Below, piece by piece: positions 45,381-53,359 of a stretch of DNA of 64,000 nt. The notes under the pieces were generated by a model, which worked only from the letters and a program-made list of their open reading frames with translations, was not told where the DNA came from and searched no databases. The position numbers and the translations under genes were made by a program. Origin of the DNA: Tautonia sp040717455 (GTDB taxonomy: Bacteria > Planctomycetota > Planctomycetia > Isosphaerales > Isosphaeraceae); the NCBI RefSeq assembly GCF_040717455.1, contig NZ_JBFEFH010000002.1, positions 1 through 64,000 on the forward strand. The letters are read 5' to 3'. The first letter of the stretch is position 1, and each line of letters begins with the position of its first letter.

Positions 45381-46598
45381 ATGCGTCTTCGAATCGCTCT
45401 CCCCTGCGTGCAGGTCGTCCGAACGCTGGCGATCGTGCTGATCGCCTCGGTCGCCGGCGCCGAGACGTGCCTGTCTCCGTACGTCACACGGCTCGATCGG
45501 CCGGAAAAGTACCTCTATGTCTTCTGCGTGGATGCCGACGCGGCGGACAACGACTTCATCATCACCATTGATGTTGACCAGACCAGCCCGAACTACGGGA
45601 CGATTCTCCACCAGCTCGACCTCGGCTCGAAGGGGAACGAGACGCACCACTGGGGGTTCACCGACGACCGGACGCGCATCTGGGCCGGCGGCCTGTTCTC
45701 GAGCCGGATCTGGATCATCGACGTGGCGACCGACCCGGCCGCCCCTCGAATTGAGACCGTGCTGGAGGACGTGACGGGGCAGACGGGCCTTTCGGGTCCG
45801 CATACCTATTACGCCCTGCCCGGACGCATGCTGTTGACCTTCCTGGGGGCGGCGGATGGCGGCCTGCCCGCCGGGATGGCCGAATTCACGAATGACGGCC
45901 GGTTCATCCGCCGGATCGACCAGCCCGAGGAATCGCCGTACGGCTACGACGTGGCCGTGAAGACCGAGTTCAACCGCATGGTGTCAAGCGCCTTCACTCC
46001 CCTGCGCAATTATGGGAAGCCGTTCCCCGAGATGAGCCTGAGCGACTTCGGCAATCAGCTCATCGTCTGGGATTTCAAGGAGCGGGAGCCGATCCAGGTC
46101 GTCGAGGCCGGGCTCGCCCCGCTGGAAGTGCGTTGGTCCTTGAAACCGGAAAATAATTACGGGTTCACGAACTGCGCGCTCGACAACTCGATCTATCTGT
46201 TCAAGGGGCTGGGCGACGGCACCTACGAAACCCGGAAGGTAGCCGACACCGCCGCCTTGCCGGCCGACCTGAGGCAGAGCCCCGACGACCGCTTCCTGTA
46301 CGTCTCGTGCTTCGGCGGCGATGAGATCCAGCAGTGGGACGTCTCCGACCCGGAAAACCTGGTCCTGACCAGCACAGTCGTCCCCTGCGTCCAGCCGAAC
46401 ATGATGCACCTGACCGGCGACGGCAAGCGCATGTATGTGACCAACTCCTTGCTCTCGACCCTCGACCGATCGGGGAACTTCTGCGTTCGACTTGTTCGGA
46501 TCGGCCCGGATGGTATGAAGGTCGACCCTTTTTTCGATGTCGATCTGACCAAATTCCCAACGGGAGCGGCCCGAGGCCACGACATGTTGATTAACTGA
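45381..46598 (+). CDS. Selenium-binding protein / methanethiol oxidase homologue, exported
   Basis: A 405-residue protein with a signal peptide (MRLRIALPCVQVVRTLAIVLIASVAGA) and a SBP56-type beta-propeller: VDQTSPNYGTILHQLDLGSKGNETHHWGFTDDRTRIWAGGLFSSRIWIIDV, then GPHTYYALPGRMLLTFLGAADGGLPAGMAEF and a C-terminal TGDGKRMYVTNSLLS. Bacterial SBP56 homologues (MtoX) oxidise methanethiol to formaldehyde, H2S and H2O2 in the periplasm with copper. The His-rich stretch THHWGF is a metal-ligand candidate. AGGAGG lies nine bases before the ATG at 45381. An SCO copper-chaperone gene follows 56 bp downstream, as in mtoX operons. Confidence 0.88.
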   Translation: MRLRIALPCVQVVRTLAIVLIASVAGAETCLSPYVTRLDRPEKYLYVFCVDADAADNDFIITIDVDQTSPNYGTILHQLDLGSKGNETHHWGFTDDRTRIWAGGLFSSRIWIIDVATDPAAPRIETVLEDVTGQTGLSGPHTYYALPGRMLLTFLGAADGGLPAGMAEFTNDGRFIRRIDQPEESPYGYDVAVKTEFNRMVSSAFTPLRNYGKPFPEMSLSDFGNQLIVWDFKEREPIQVVEAGLAPLEVRWSLKPENNYGFTNCALDNSIYLFKGLGDGTYETRKVADTAALPADLRQSPDDRFLYVSCFGGDEIQQWDVSDPENLVLTSTVVPCVQPNMMHLTGDGKRMYVTNSLLSTLDRSGNFCVRLVRIGPDGMKVDPFFDVDLTKFPTGAARGHDMLIN

Positions 46599-46654
46599 TA
46601 CGTTTCAACGACGACAAATCACGGCAATGCGACTTCAAGAGGAGTGAACGGATC

Positions 46655-47266
46655 ATGGTCTTCACCGCTGCCTTGCTCGTGATGAGTCCGTGGACTGCCT
46701 GGTTCGGCGGCGCGGCGGCCCTGCAAGGCGACTCCCGGCTGGCGGACATCGGCCCGGCGCCGGAGACGGTGCTGGTCGAGGCCCGCACCGAGCAGCCGTT
46801 CCGCCTGGCCGACCTGCAATCAGAGGGGAAGGCCGCCCTGGTGAGCTTCGTGTACACCACCTGTAACGGCTCTTGCCCGGCCACCACCCACACGATGTAC
46901 CGCGTGCAGGAGGAGCTGAAACGGGTCGGGCTTTGGGGAGACCGCGTCGCCCTGGTGTCCATCTCGCTCGACCCCAAGACCGATCGGCCGGAGATCCTCA
47001 GCCGATACTCCGAGATCTTCGGCGCCGATCCTTCGGGCTGGCACTTCCTGACGGGCGACCCGAAGCAGGTGGCCGAGGTCATCGCCTCGTGGGACATGTG
47101 GGCGAGGATCGGCCCCAGCGGCACGCTCGACCACCCGTCCCGGATTTTCCTGGTCGACCCGAACGGCCGGCAGCGGGAAATCTACAACCTCCAGTTTCTT
47201 GATCCTGAGTCGGTCGTGTCCGACATCCGGCTCGTAATCGAGGAGACCCCGGCAGGGGCACGCTGA
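46655..47266 (+). CDS. SCO1/SenC-family copper chaperone
   Basis: A 203-residue protein of thioredoxin fold. A hydrophobic N-terminus (VFTAALLVMSPWTAWFGGAAALQ) exports or anchors it. Copper-binding residues of the family are present: C70 and C74 in TTCNGSCPATTH and H160 in GTLDHPSRIFLVD. SCO proteins deliver Cu to cytochrome oxidase and other copper enzymes. Here the partner is probably the upstream MtoX-like protein (56 bp gap, same strand), with which SCO genes are linked in other bacteria. ATG at 46655 follows a GAGG-containing leader. Confidence 0.9.
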   Translation: MVFTAALLVMSPWTAWFGGAAALQGDSRLADIGPAPETVLVEARTEQPFRLADLQSEGKAALVSFVYTTCNGSCPATTHTMYRVQEELKRVGLWGDRVALVSISLDPKTDRPEILSRYSEIFGADPSGWHFLTGDPKQVAEVIASWDMWARIGPSGTLDHPSRIFLVDPNGRQREIYNLQFLDPESVVSDIRLVIEETPAGAR

Positions 47267-47332
47267 CCGGGGAAATCCCGGCCTCGGCACGGTGCTTGCT
47301 GATGAAGCGGCCCCCAGGAGGGACGTTCATCC

Positions 47333-48289
47333 ATGAACCCTGATACGCTACTTCGGATCGGTCGGGTCTTCGTCGTCTTGAACCCGCACTCGGGGAGTTT
47401 CGCGGCCGAGGTCCGGGAGATTCTCTGCCGGCATTTCGGCGACGAGGAGCAAGGCTCCTGCACCATCCACGTGCTCGATGCCGGGCATGACGTCAAACAG
47501 CTCGTCAAGGAGGCGATCGACGAGGGGGCCGGGCTCGTCGTGGCCGCCGGCGGAGACGGCACCGTCGCGGCGGTGGCCGACGGACTGATCGGTTCGGACG
47601 TCCCGATGGGAATTCTCCCGCTCGGCACGGCCAATGTGCTGGCCCGTGAGCTGGGGCTGCCGCTCGACCCGGACGAAGCCTGCGCCCTGCTGACCCGGTC
47701 GCGCGACTCCGCCACACTCGACGTGATGCGGGTCGGCGATCGCCCCTTTTTCACCCAGGTCGGCGTCGGGCTGGACAGCCTGATGATCCGGGACACCGAC
47801 ACCGAGTCGAAGCAGCGGCTCGGGAGGATCGCGTACCTCTGGACGGCCGCCAAGGGGCTGTCGGGGTTCCAGCCGAGGCGGTTCCTGCTGACGATCGACG
47901 ACAACGCGCCCCGAATGGTCCGGGCCTCCGAGGTGCTGGTGGCGAACGTCGGCACATTCGGCCAGCCTCCCTTCCAGTGGGGGCCCGACATCCACCCCGA
48001 CGACGGCGAGCTGACCGTCTGCGTCCTGCGGGTGCGGTCGCTGCTCGACTCGATCCGGCTGGGGATCAACGTGCTCCGAGGCGAGCCCCGACGCGACCCG
48101 AGCACCCGGTATTTCAAGGCCAGGCATCGCGTGACGATCGCCATGGTCCGCGCCTCGAACCCGCTCCCGGTGCAGGCCGACGGCGAGATCATCGGCGAGA
48201 CCCCGGTCGAGGTCCACCTGCAGGCCGCCGCGGTCCGGGTCGTCGTGCCCCCCCGATCCGAGGAGGACGCGGACGCCGCCACGGCCTGA
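47333..48289 (+). CDS. Diacylglycerol kinase-family (YegS/BmrU-like) lipid kinase
   Basis: A 318-residue cytoplasmic protein of the DAGK catalytic family. Motifs: VFVVLNPHSG near the N-terminus, VVAAGGDGTVAAVADGL (about residues 69-85, the nucleotide-binding GGDGT) and GILPLGTANVLARELGLP. Such enzymes phosphorylate diacylglycerol, sphingosine-like lipids or other lipids; the substrate here cannot be told. ATG at 47333 has CAGGAGGGA upstream. It follows the SCO gene by 66 bp on the same strand and may end the same transcript at the hairpin downstream. Confidence 0.93.
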   Translation: MNPDTLLRIGRVFVVLNPHSGSFAAEVREILCRHFGDEEQGSCTIHVLDAGHDVKQLVKEAIDEGAGLVVAAGGDGTVAAVADGLIGSDVPMGILPLGTANVLARELGLPLDPDEACALLTRSRDSATLDVMRVGDRPFFTQVGVGLDSLMIRDTDTESKQRLGRIAYLWTAAKGLSGFQPRRFLLTIDDNAPRMVRASEVLVANVGTFGQPPFQWGPDIHPDDGELTVCVLRVRSLLDSIRLGINVLRGEPRRDPSTRYFKARHRVTIAMVRASNPLPVQADGEIIGETPVEVHLQAAAVRVVVPPRSEEDADAATA

Positions 48290-48305
48290 GCCGGCCCGGC
48301 GGGTC

Positions 48306-48342
48306 GGCACGCCCGTTCCCGCCGAGGGGCGAGGGGCGTGCC
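48306..48342. terminator. Hairpin between convergent genes
   Basis: A 9-bp stem GGCACGCCC (48306-48314) and GGGCGTGCC (48334-48342), 19-nt loop, a few bases past the lipid-kinase stop; a second short stem follows. It may serve the convergent kinase gene (ending at 48362) as well. Confidence 0.6.
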
Positions 48343-48361
48343 CCCGTCGAGGGGACGGGCC

Positions 48362-49726
48362 TCAGCAAAAAGGCCGCAGCGCCTGGCGAAGGGCCGAGGC
48401 GCTGGGGAAGCGGTCGGCCGGGTCTCGGGAGAGGCCGCGGTCGATGACGGCGGCCAGTTGCGGGGGGATTTCGGGGCGGCGTTCCCGGATGGGGATGGGG
48501 GCCTGCTCCAGGACCAGTTGCACCACGTCAATTCCTTCGCCCACGTGATCGTGAATAAACTGACCGGTGAGCAGGAAATAGAGCGTCGCCGTGGTGGCGT
48601 AGATGTCTCCCGAGGGCTTGACGGTCTTGAAGTCGAGCATCTGCTCGGGGGGCATGAAGGGGATCGTGCCGCGCATCTCGCCGGAGAAGGTCAGGCCCGA
48701 GAGGCCGATGCTCCGGTAGCTCTTGGCCAGGCCGAAGTCGGAGATCTTGACCGAGAGCAGGCCGCTCGGGTTGCGGCCGATCAGGATGTTCTCCGGCTTG
48801 ATGTCCCGGTGGACGAAGCCGTGACGATGCGCATGGTCCAGCCCCTTGAGGATCTGGGCGGCCATCCGGCAGCCCTGGTCGATCGGGTACTGGCCCTGGG
48901 CGTCTCGGGCGACGGCCTCGAGGTTGCTGCCGTCGACATACTCCATGGCGAACCAGAAGCGTCCGGAGGTGGTCCCCTGTTCCAGCCATTCGACGATGTT
49001 CGGGTGCTTCAGCTTGCTGATGACCGACATCTCGCGGAGGAAGCGGTCGATGGCCGATCGGGCGGCGGCCGACTCGGGCACGATCAGCTTCAGGGCGACC
49101 TTGCGGCCGGTCCGCTGGTGCTGGGCGAGGTAGACGACCCCCATCGCGCCGCGTCCCAGCTCGCGGAGGGTCTTGTAGTGCGGCACGGGCTGGGGGGTCA
49201 TGGCCATCTCGGCCCGGCAGTTGTCGCAGAGCCAGTAGACCGACTCCGGCCCGGCCCCGTCGTGCGGATCCTGGGCGACCAGGGTGCCCTGGGGGGCCGA
49301 GACGCCGCAGCCGCCGCAGACGATCGGGGCGAAGGAGATCTGCGGGCGGTCGTGCTCGGCCGTGCCCACCTCGTCTGGCCGGAGCAGGCCCGGCAGGCCG
49401 CCCGAGGACTCGATCTGGACCTGGAAGACGGTCTCTCCGGCCATGATCCGGTCACCATGGACCAGCCGAGACCGCTCGACGGCCCGATCGTTGACGAACG
49501 TGCCGTTGGTGCTCCGGAGGTCGCGGAGCATCAGGTCGCCGCCGTTGGTGACGCGCAGCTCGAAGTGGTCGCGCGAGAGCGAGCCGTCCTCGGGCACGGA
49601 GCCGTCGACCAGGAGCGAACGGCCCACCACGAACGGCTCCGCGCGATCGACCACGAACGACCGGCCCGCCCGGGGCCCCTCGACGATCTCGAGCACCACT
49701 CGAAAACTGGTGGATCGTTCCGGCAT
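48362..49726 (-). CDS. FHA domain - zinc ribbon - Ser/Thr protein kinase
   Basis: A 454-residue cytoplasmic protein from the ATG at 49726. An FHA phosphothreonine-binding domain occupies about residues 8-105 (VVGRS..., SRDHFEL at 51-57, DLRSTNGTFVND). A linker holds a zinc ribbon with CxxC pairs C137/C140 and C167/C170. The kinase domain begins at about 185: GRGAMGVV (191-198), catalytic lysine K213, HRDIKPEN (306-313) and DFG (330-332). No membrane helix follows. The upstream in-frame ATG at 49801 is rejected because the extra 25 codons have a low-GC third position, unlike the gene. FHA plus kinase in one chain suggests self-regulation. Confidence 0.92.
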   Translation of the reverse strand: MPERSTSFRVVLEIVEGPRAGRSFVVDRAEPFVVGRSLLVDGSVPEDGSLSRDHFELRVTNGGDLMLRDLRSTNGTFVNDRAVERSRLVHGDRIMAGETVFQVQIESSGGLPGLLRPDEVGTAEHDRPQISFAPIVCGGCGVSAPQGTLVAQDPHDGAGPESVYWLCDNCRAEMAMTPQPVPHYKTLRELGRGAMGVVYLAQHQRTGRKVALKLIVPESAAARSAIDRFLREMSVISKLKHPNIVEWLEQGTTSGRFWFAMEYVDGSNLEAVARDAQGQYPIDQGCRMAAQILKGLDHAHRHGFVHRDIKPENILIGRNPSGLLSVKISDFGLAKSYRSIGLSGLTFSGEMRGTIPFMPPEQMLDFKTVKPSGDIYATTATLYFLLTGQFIHDHVGEGIDVVQLVLEQAPIPIRERRPEIPPQLAAVIDRGLSRDPADRFPSASALRQALRPFC

Positions 49727-49975
49727 GGTTCGGGGTACAGCACTCACGCGACTGGGTCCATTCAACTCATGATTCGAATCAGTCCATGATGCAGAATCCA
49801 TTCCACATCCACGAAGTTGGTTCGACGCCTGGTGAGGTGAAGTGACGACACCCCGTCTCGGTCTCGGCGAAATGTGTCCTCTTCTATCCTACGGAATCAC
49901 CCCGAAAATCGCCCGGAAGTTTTTCGCCGGCACCGCCGATTTCCAATGACTGCATGAAGTTATGCGAGCAAAGCA

Positions 49976-50968
49976 ATGAATGCATTCAATGAGGCGATCG
50001 CCCCCGACATCGCCCACGCCATGCGGCTCGGTCATCCCGTGGTGGCACTGGAATCGACCCTGATCGCCCATGGGCTTCCCTGGCCCTCGAACCTGGAGAC
50101 CGCCAGGCGGTCGGAACAGGCCGTGCGCGACGCCGGGGCGGTCCCGGCGACGATCGCCGTGCTCGACGGCAGGGTCCGGATCGGCCTGAGTGACACCGAA
50201 CTGACCCGCCTGGCCCAGGCCGGCGACGTGCTGAAGGCCGGTCGCCGTGACCTCGGCGACGTGCTGAAGGCCGGTCGCCGTGACCTCGGCCCCGTGCTCG
50301 CCCGGGGCCAAAGTGCCGCGACCACCGTCTCGGCGACGCTCCGGATCGCCCGGTCGGCGGGCATCGGCGTGTTCGCGACCGGGGGCCTTGGAGGAGTACA
50401 CCGCAAGGCGGCCGAAAGTTTCGACGTGTCGACGGATCTCGACGAACTGGCCCGGGCCGACGGCGCCTTGGTCGTCTGCTCCGGGGCCAAGACGGTCCTC
50501 GACCTGCCCGCCACCCTCGAATCGCTGGAGACGCGAGGGGTGCCGATCCTCGGCTATCGGACCGACGAGCTGCCCGGCTTCACGAGCCGGACCACCGGCC
50601 TGCCGCTGGAGCACCGGGTCGAGAGCCCGGCCGAGGCCGCCCGGGTCGTCGCGACGCACCGACGGCTCGCCTTGCCCTGCGCGGTGGTCCTGGCGCAGCA
50701 GGTTCCCGAGCCGGACGCGCCGGATGAAGCACGCATGAACGCCGCGCTCGAAGACGCCCTGGCGGAGGCCGACCGACTGGGAATCCGCGGCAAGCGGCTG
50801 ACCCCGTTTCTCCTCGGTCGGATTCACGAAGCGACCGACGGCATGAGCCAATCGGCCAACTCCGCCCTGATCGTCGCCAATGCTTCGCTGGCGGCCCAGA
50901 TCGCCGTCGAGCTGGCCAGGATCGACCCGGCCGGGCCTCGCCCCGGAGGCGGGGTCGGCGCCGGTTGA
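49976..50968 (+). CDS. psuG: Pseudouridine-5'-phosphate glycosidase PsuG
   Basis: A 330-residue enzyme that splits or forms pseudouridine 5'-phosphate from uracil and ribose 5-phosphate. Conserved: VALESTLIAHGLPWPSN (residues 23-39), IAVLDGRVRIGL, FATGGLGGVHRKAAESFDVSTDL (133-155) and VVCSGAKTVLDLPATLE with Schiff-base lysine K172. Residues 83-93 (GDVLKAGRRDL) are repeated at 94-104, from a 33-bp direct repeat at 50222-50287; normal PsuG proteins have one copy of this K..RRDL segment. ATG at 49976 opens on the family start. No psuK or nucleoside transporter gene is next to it. Confidence 0.92.
   Translation: MNAFNEAIAPDIAHAMRLGHPVVALESTLIAHGLPWPSNLETARRSEQAVRDAGAVPATIAVLDGRVRIGLSDTELTRLAQAGDVLKAGRRDLGDVLKAGRRDLGPVLARGQSAATTVSATLRIARSAGIGVFATGGLGGVHRKAAESFDVSTDLDELARADGALVVCSGAKTVLDLPATLESLETRGVPILGYRTDELPGFTSRTTGLPLEHRVESPAEAARVVATHRRLALPCAVVLAQQVPEPDAPDEARMNAALEDALAEADRLGIRGKRLTPFLLGRIHEATDGMSQSANSALIVANASLAAQIAVELARIDPAGPRPGGGVGAG
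50222..50287 (+). repeat. Perfect 33-bp tandem duplication inside psuG
   Basis: Two identical 33-bp units at 50222-50254 and 50255-50287. The length is a multiple of three, so the frame continues; the product has an 11-residue duplication. Identity of the copies suggests a recent event or an assembly error. Confidence 0.92.
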
Positions 50969-51058
50969 ACCCGACTGACCCGCCCCGAGGTCGTGCTCGG
51001 CCCTGGCGTTCGCCCCGCCCCAAAACAGGACGGGACGGGACAAGGGCAGGGCAGGAGA

Positions 51059-52987
51059 TCAGTCGATCGGCGGCGGGGGCGGCCGACGCGAAGGGTCGGG
51101 GTCGAGGGTCGGCGGCGGGGCCGGTGTTTCTTCCGGCTCGACCGGCGGGATGCCTGTCCCGGGCTGGACGGGGGGAACGTCCGCCCCTGGTCCAGGTTCC
51201 GCTCCAGGCTCCGGCTCCGGCTCCGGCTCCGGGACCGATGCCGGGGCCGGCGTGGCGTTCGCGCCCGGCCGTCGAGCGGGGACGCCCGCCCGGGGGGCCG
51301 CAGGGGAGGGGGGATCGACCCGGAACGACCGGAGAATCTCCTCGACCTGTTCGCGGAACTCGGCGGGGGAACCCTCCGTCAGGCTCATCAGCTCCAGGGC
51401 CGAGCCGTTGGGCAGTTGCACCAGATAGGCGGAGGAATAGGCCCGGCCGGCATCCTGCACGGCGAAGGCTTCGGGCGAGTAGGTCAGGGGGAGTTCCAGC
51501 CGGTAAACCCGCTTGCCTCCCCACTCCGGTTCGGGCAGCCAGCCTTCGGAGCCCTGGCCGACCTGGACGCCCGGCGGGGGGATCGACCGCCACCCTTCGA
51601 CCATCCGCTGGACGAACGGGTCGGGGCGCAGTTCGGGCGGCACCTCTCCCCGGGGATGGAAGACGAAGGTCATGTGATCCGGCACGCCGTCCGTCCGGAC
51701 GCGCTGCAAGACGACGTCCTCGCCGGCCTGTTCGTCGGCCGGGGCGGGGCGGTAATCCTGCGGGTGCTCGAACTGGAAGCGGTCGTCGGGGTCGAGGAAG
51801 ACGACCCAGGAATTCTGACGGTTCGGTTCGAGGGGCGGGTTCGGAAACGGCGGGATCAGGTCGGCCGGCACGGTCCGCCGTCGCTCCAGGTTCAGCTCGC
51901 GGAGCTGGGTCGCCCGCATGCCGATCCGGCCCGTCGCGTCCGGGAATTCGACCACGTCGCGCTGGGCGAGCAGGAGGCGGTTGATCGACCCCTGCGCGTC
52001 GATCATCCGGGGTTCGAGCCTGTTGACCTGCCCGCCCCCTTGCGGCCCGTCGAGCGTGGTTTCCGGGTCGACGAAGGCGAATTCGAGCTGGGCGTTGACG
52101 GCCGTCGTGGCGCTGACCAGTTGCACCCGGCCGCTGACCCGGATGACCGCCCGGGAGTTCTGGTCGGTCTCGGTCGGGGGGAGGAGTTCCTCGAAGGTCG
52201 CCACCAGGGAGCCGTCGAGGATCACGTCACCCACCAGGGCTTCGGCGGCGTCTCGGGGGACGTTCCAGCTCGAACCGACCCCCTGGTGCAGCACCGAGAG
52301 CAGGCCCCCCAGCTTCGGCAGGTCGACCTGCTGAATGGCCGCGAAGCCGAATTGCTCCTGATTCAACGGGGCCGACCCCGGCAGGGTCAGGATCGTCGGC
52401 GCCGGCCGGCCGTCATCCTGGAGCCAGAGGGTCTGACCGGCCAGCCCGGCCGGCCCGTCGGCCGACGTGTCGGGCACGCCATCCTTCGTCAGCTGGACCG
52501 TCTGGTAGTACCGGACCAGGGCCGAGACGGTCCGATTCTCGACGCCTCCCACCCGCGCCGGCCGTTCGACCACGATGGCCCGAGCGACCAGTTGCGTCCG
52601 CTCGGGAGCCTGGCCGGGCTGCTCGAACGACCGGTCGAGGTTCTCGACGAAGGCGACCTGATACGGGCCGATCCCGCTGTCGTTGGCATCGGGCTGTGCG
52701 TAGCTTTCGATGAACCGATAGCGCCGCCCGGTGTCCCGGCCGGGATCGCCCACCCCGGGGGCCGGGCGGTCCGAGAACCCCGGCGGGGCCGACTCCGGTC
52801 GGCCGCGGTCGAGCGGCGGGGCGGGCCTGCCCGACTCGATCGGCGGCGCCGGGCGTGCGGCCCCGGCCTGCCAGGCCCTCGCCGATGCCGGCTCGAAGGC
52901 CGGGGCGAGCGTCAGGGCGGCGATCCCGATGAGTGCTCGTCGGAAGGCTCGTCGGCCTGGCGCCGGCATGGTCGTCCTGCTCCTCAT
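51059..52987 (-). CDS. Exported protein with DUF1795/PsbP-like C-terminal module and Pro/Glu tail
   Basis: A 642-residue protein. ATG at 52987 is chosen because GGAGGAG lies about ten bases upstream; the N-terminus is basic then hydrophobic (RRALIGIAALTLAPAFEPASARA), a signal peptide. The middle is a large, mostly beta region. Residues 380-560 (FLDPDDRFQFEHPQDYRPAPADEQAGEDVVLQRV...PNGSALELMSLTEGSPAEFREQVEEILRSFR) have the pattern of the DUF1795/PsbP-like fold. The end is Pro/Glu-rich (APASVPEPEPEPEPG). No enzymatic motif. It lies upstream on the same strand is another protein with a similar C-terminal module (53360-54730). Confidence 0.7.
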   Translation of the reverse strand: MRSRTTMPAPGRRAFRRALIGIAALTLAPAFEPASARAWQAGAARPAPPIESGRPAPPLDRGRPESAPPGFSDRPAPGVGDPGRDTGRRYRFIESYAQPDANDSGIGPYQVAFVENLDRSFEQPGQAPERTQLVARAIVVERPARVGGVENRTVSALVRYYQTVQLTKDGVPDTSADGPAGLAGQTLWLQDDGRPAPTILTLPGSAPLNQEQFGFAAIQQVDLPKLGGLLSVLHQGVGSSWNVPRDAAEALVGDVILDGSLVATFEELLPPTETDQNSRAVIRVSGRVQLVSATTAVNAQLEFAFVDPETTLDGPQGGGQVNRLEPRMIDAQGSINRLLLAQRDVVEFPDATGRIGMRATQLRELNLERRRTVPADLIPPFPNPPLEPNRQNSWVVFLDPDDRFQFEHPQDYRPAPADEQAGEDVVLQRVRTDGVPDHMTFVFHPRGEVPPELRPDPFVQRMVEGWRSIPPPGVQVGQGSEGWLPEPEWGGKRVYRLELPLTYSPEAFAVQDAGRAYSSAYLVQLPNGSALELMSLTEGSPAEFREQVEEILRSFRVDPPSPAAPRAGVPARRPGANATPAPASVPEPEPEPEPGAEPGPGADVPPVQPGTGIPPVEPEETPAPPPTLDPDPSRRPPPPPID

Positions 52988-53359
52988 GTCCCATCTCCTC
53001 CGGCCCGGGCCCGGGCCGGTTCTTTGATGATCTGGCGACCCCCGACGATCCGGGATCAACGCACAAACACCCGAGAGAAAGAAACCAGTGCGGGCGAGAC
53101 GCCGAGGCACCTCGCCGGGTGATCCGATCCGATTCGATCCGCCTCGCCTCGCCCCTCTTCCCACGCGAACACCCGCTCAACCGCAGGCCGAAGGGGCGTG
53201 ATTGTGAAACACGCGTGCCGACCATTCATGATCAAAATTGAGCATAGGCCATCAGAACATCGGGAAACAATGGCGGATTGCATCGAAACCGTGCGAGAAC
53301 CCACGAGAGGATCGGCCGGAGTGCCTCGTCACGGCGCCGTCCGGATCGACTGCCGACCC
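52988..53359. other. Intergenic region between two related exported-protein genes
   Basis: Both neighbours are on the minus strand, so this is the leader of the 51059-52987 gene and the trailer of 53360-54730. It includes a GATCCGATCCGATTCGATC stretch near 53119. No gene or strong hairpin. Confidence 0.45.
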
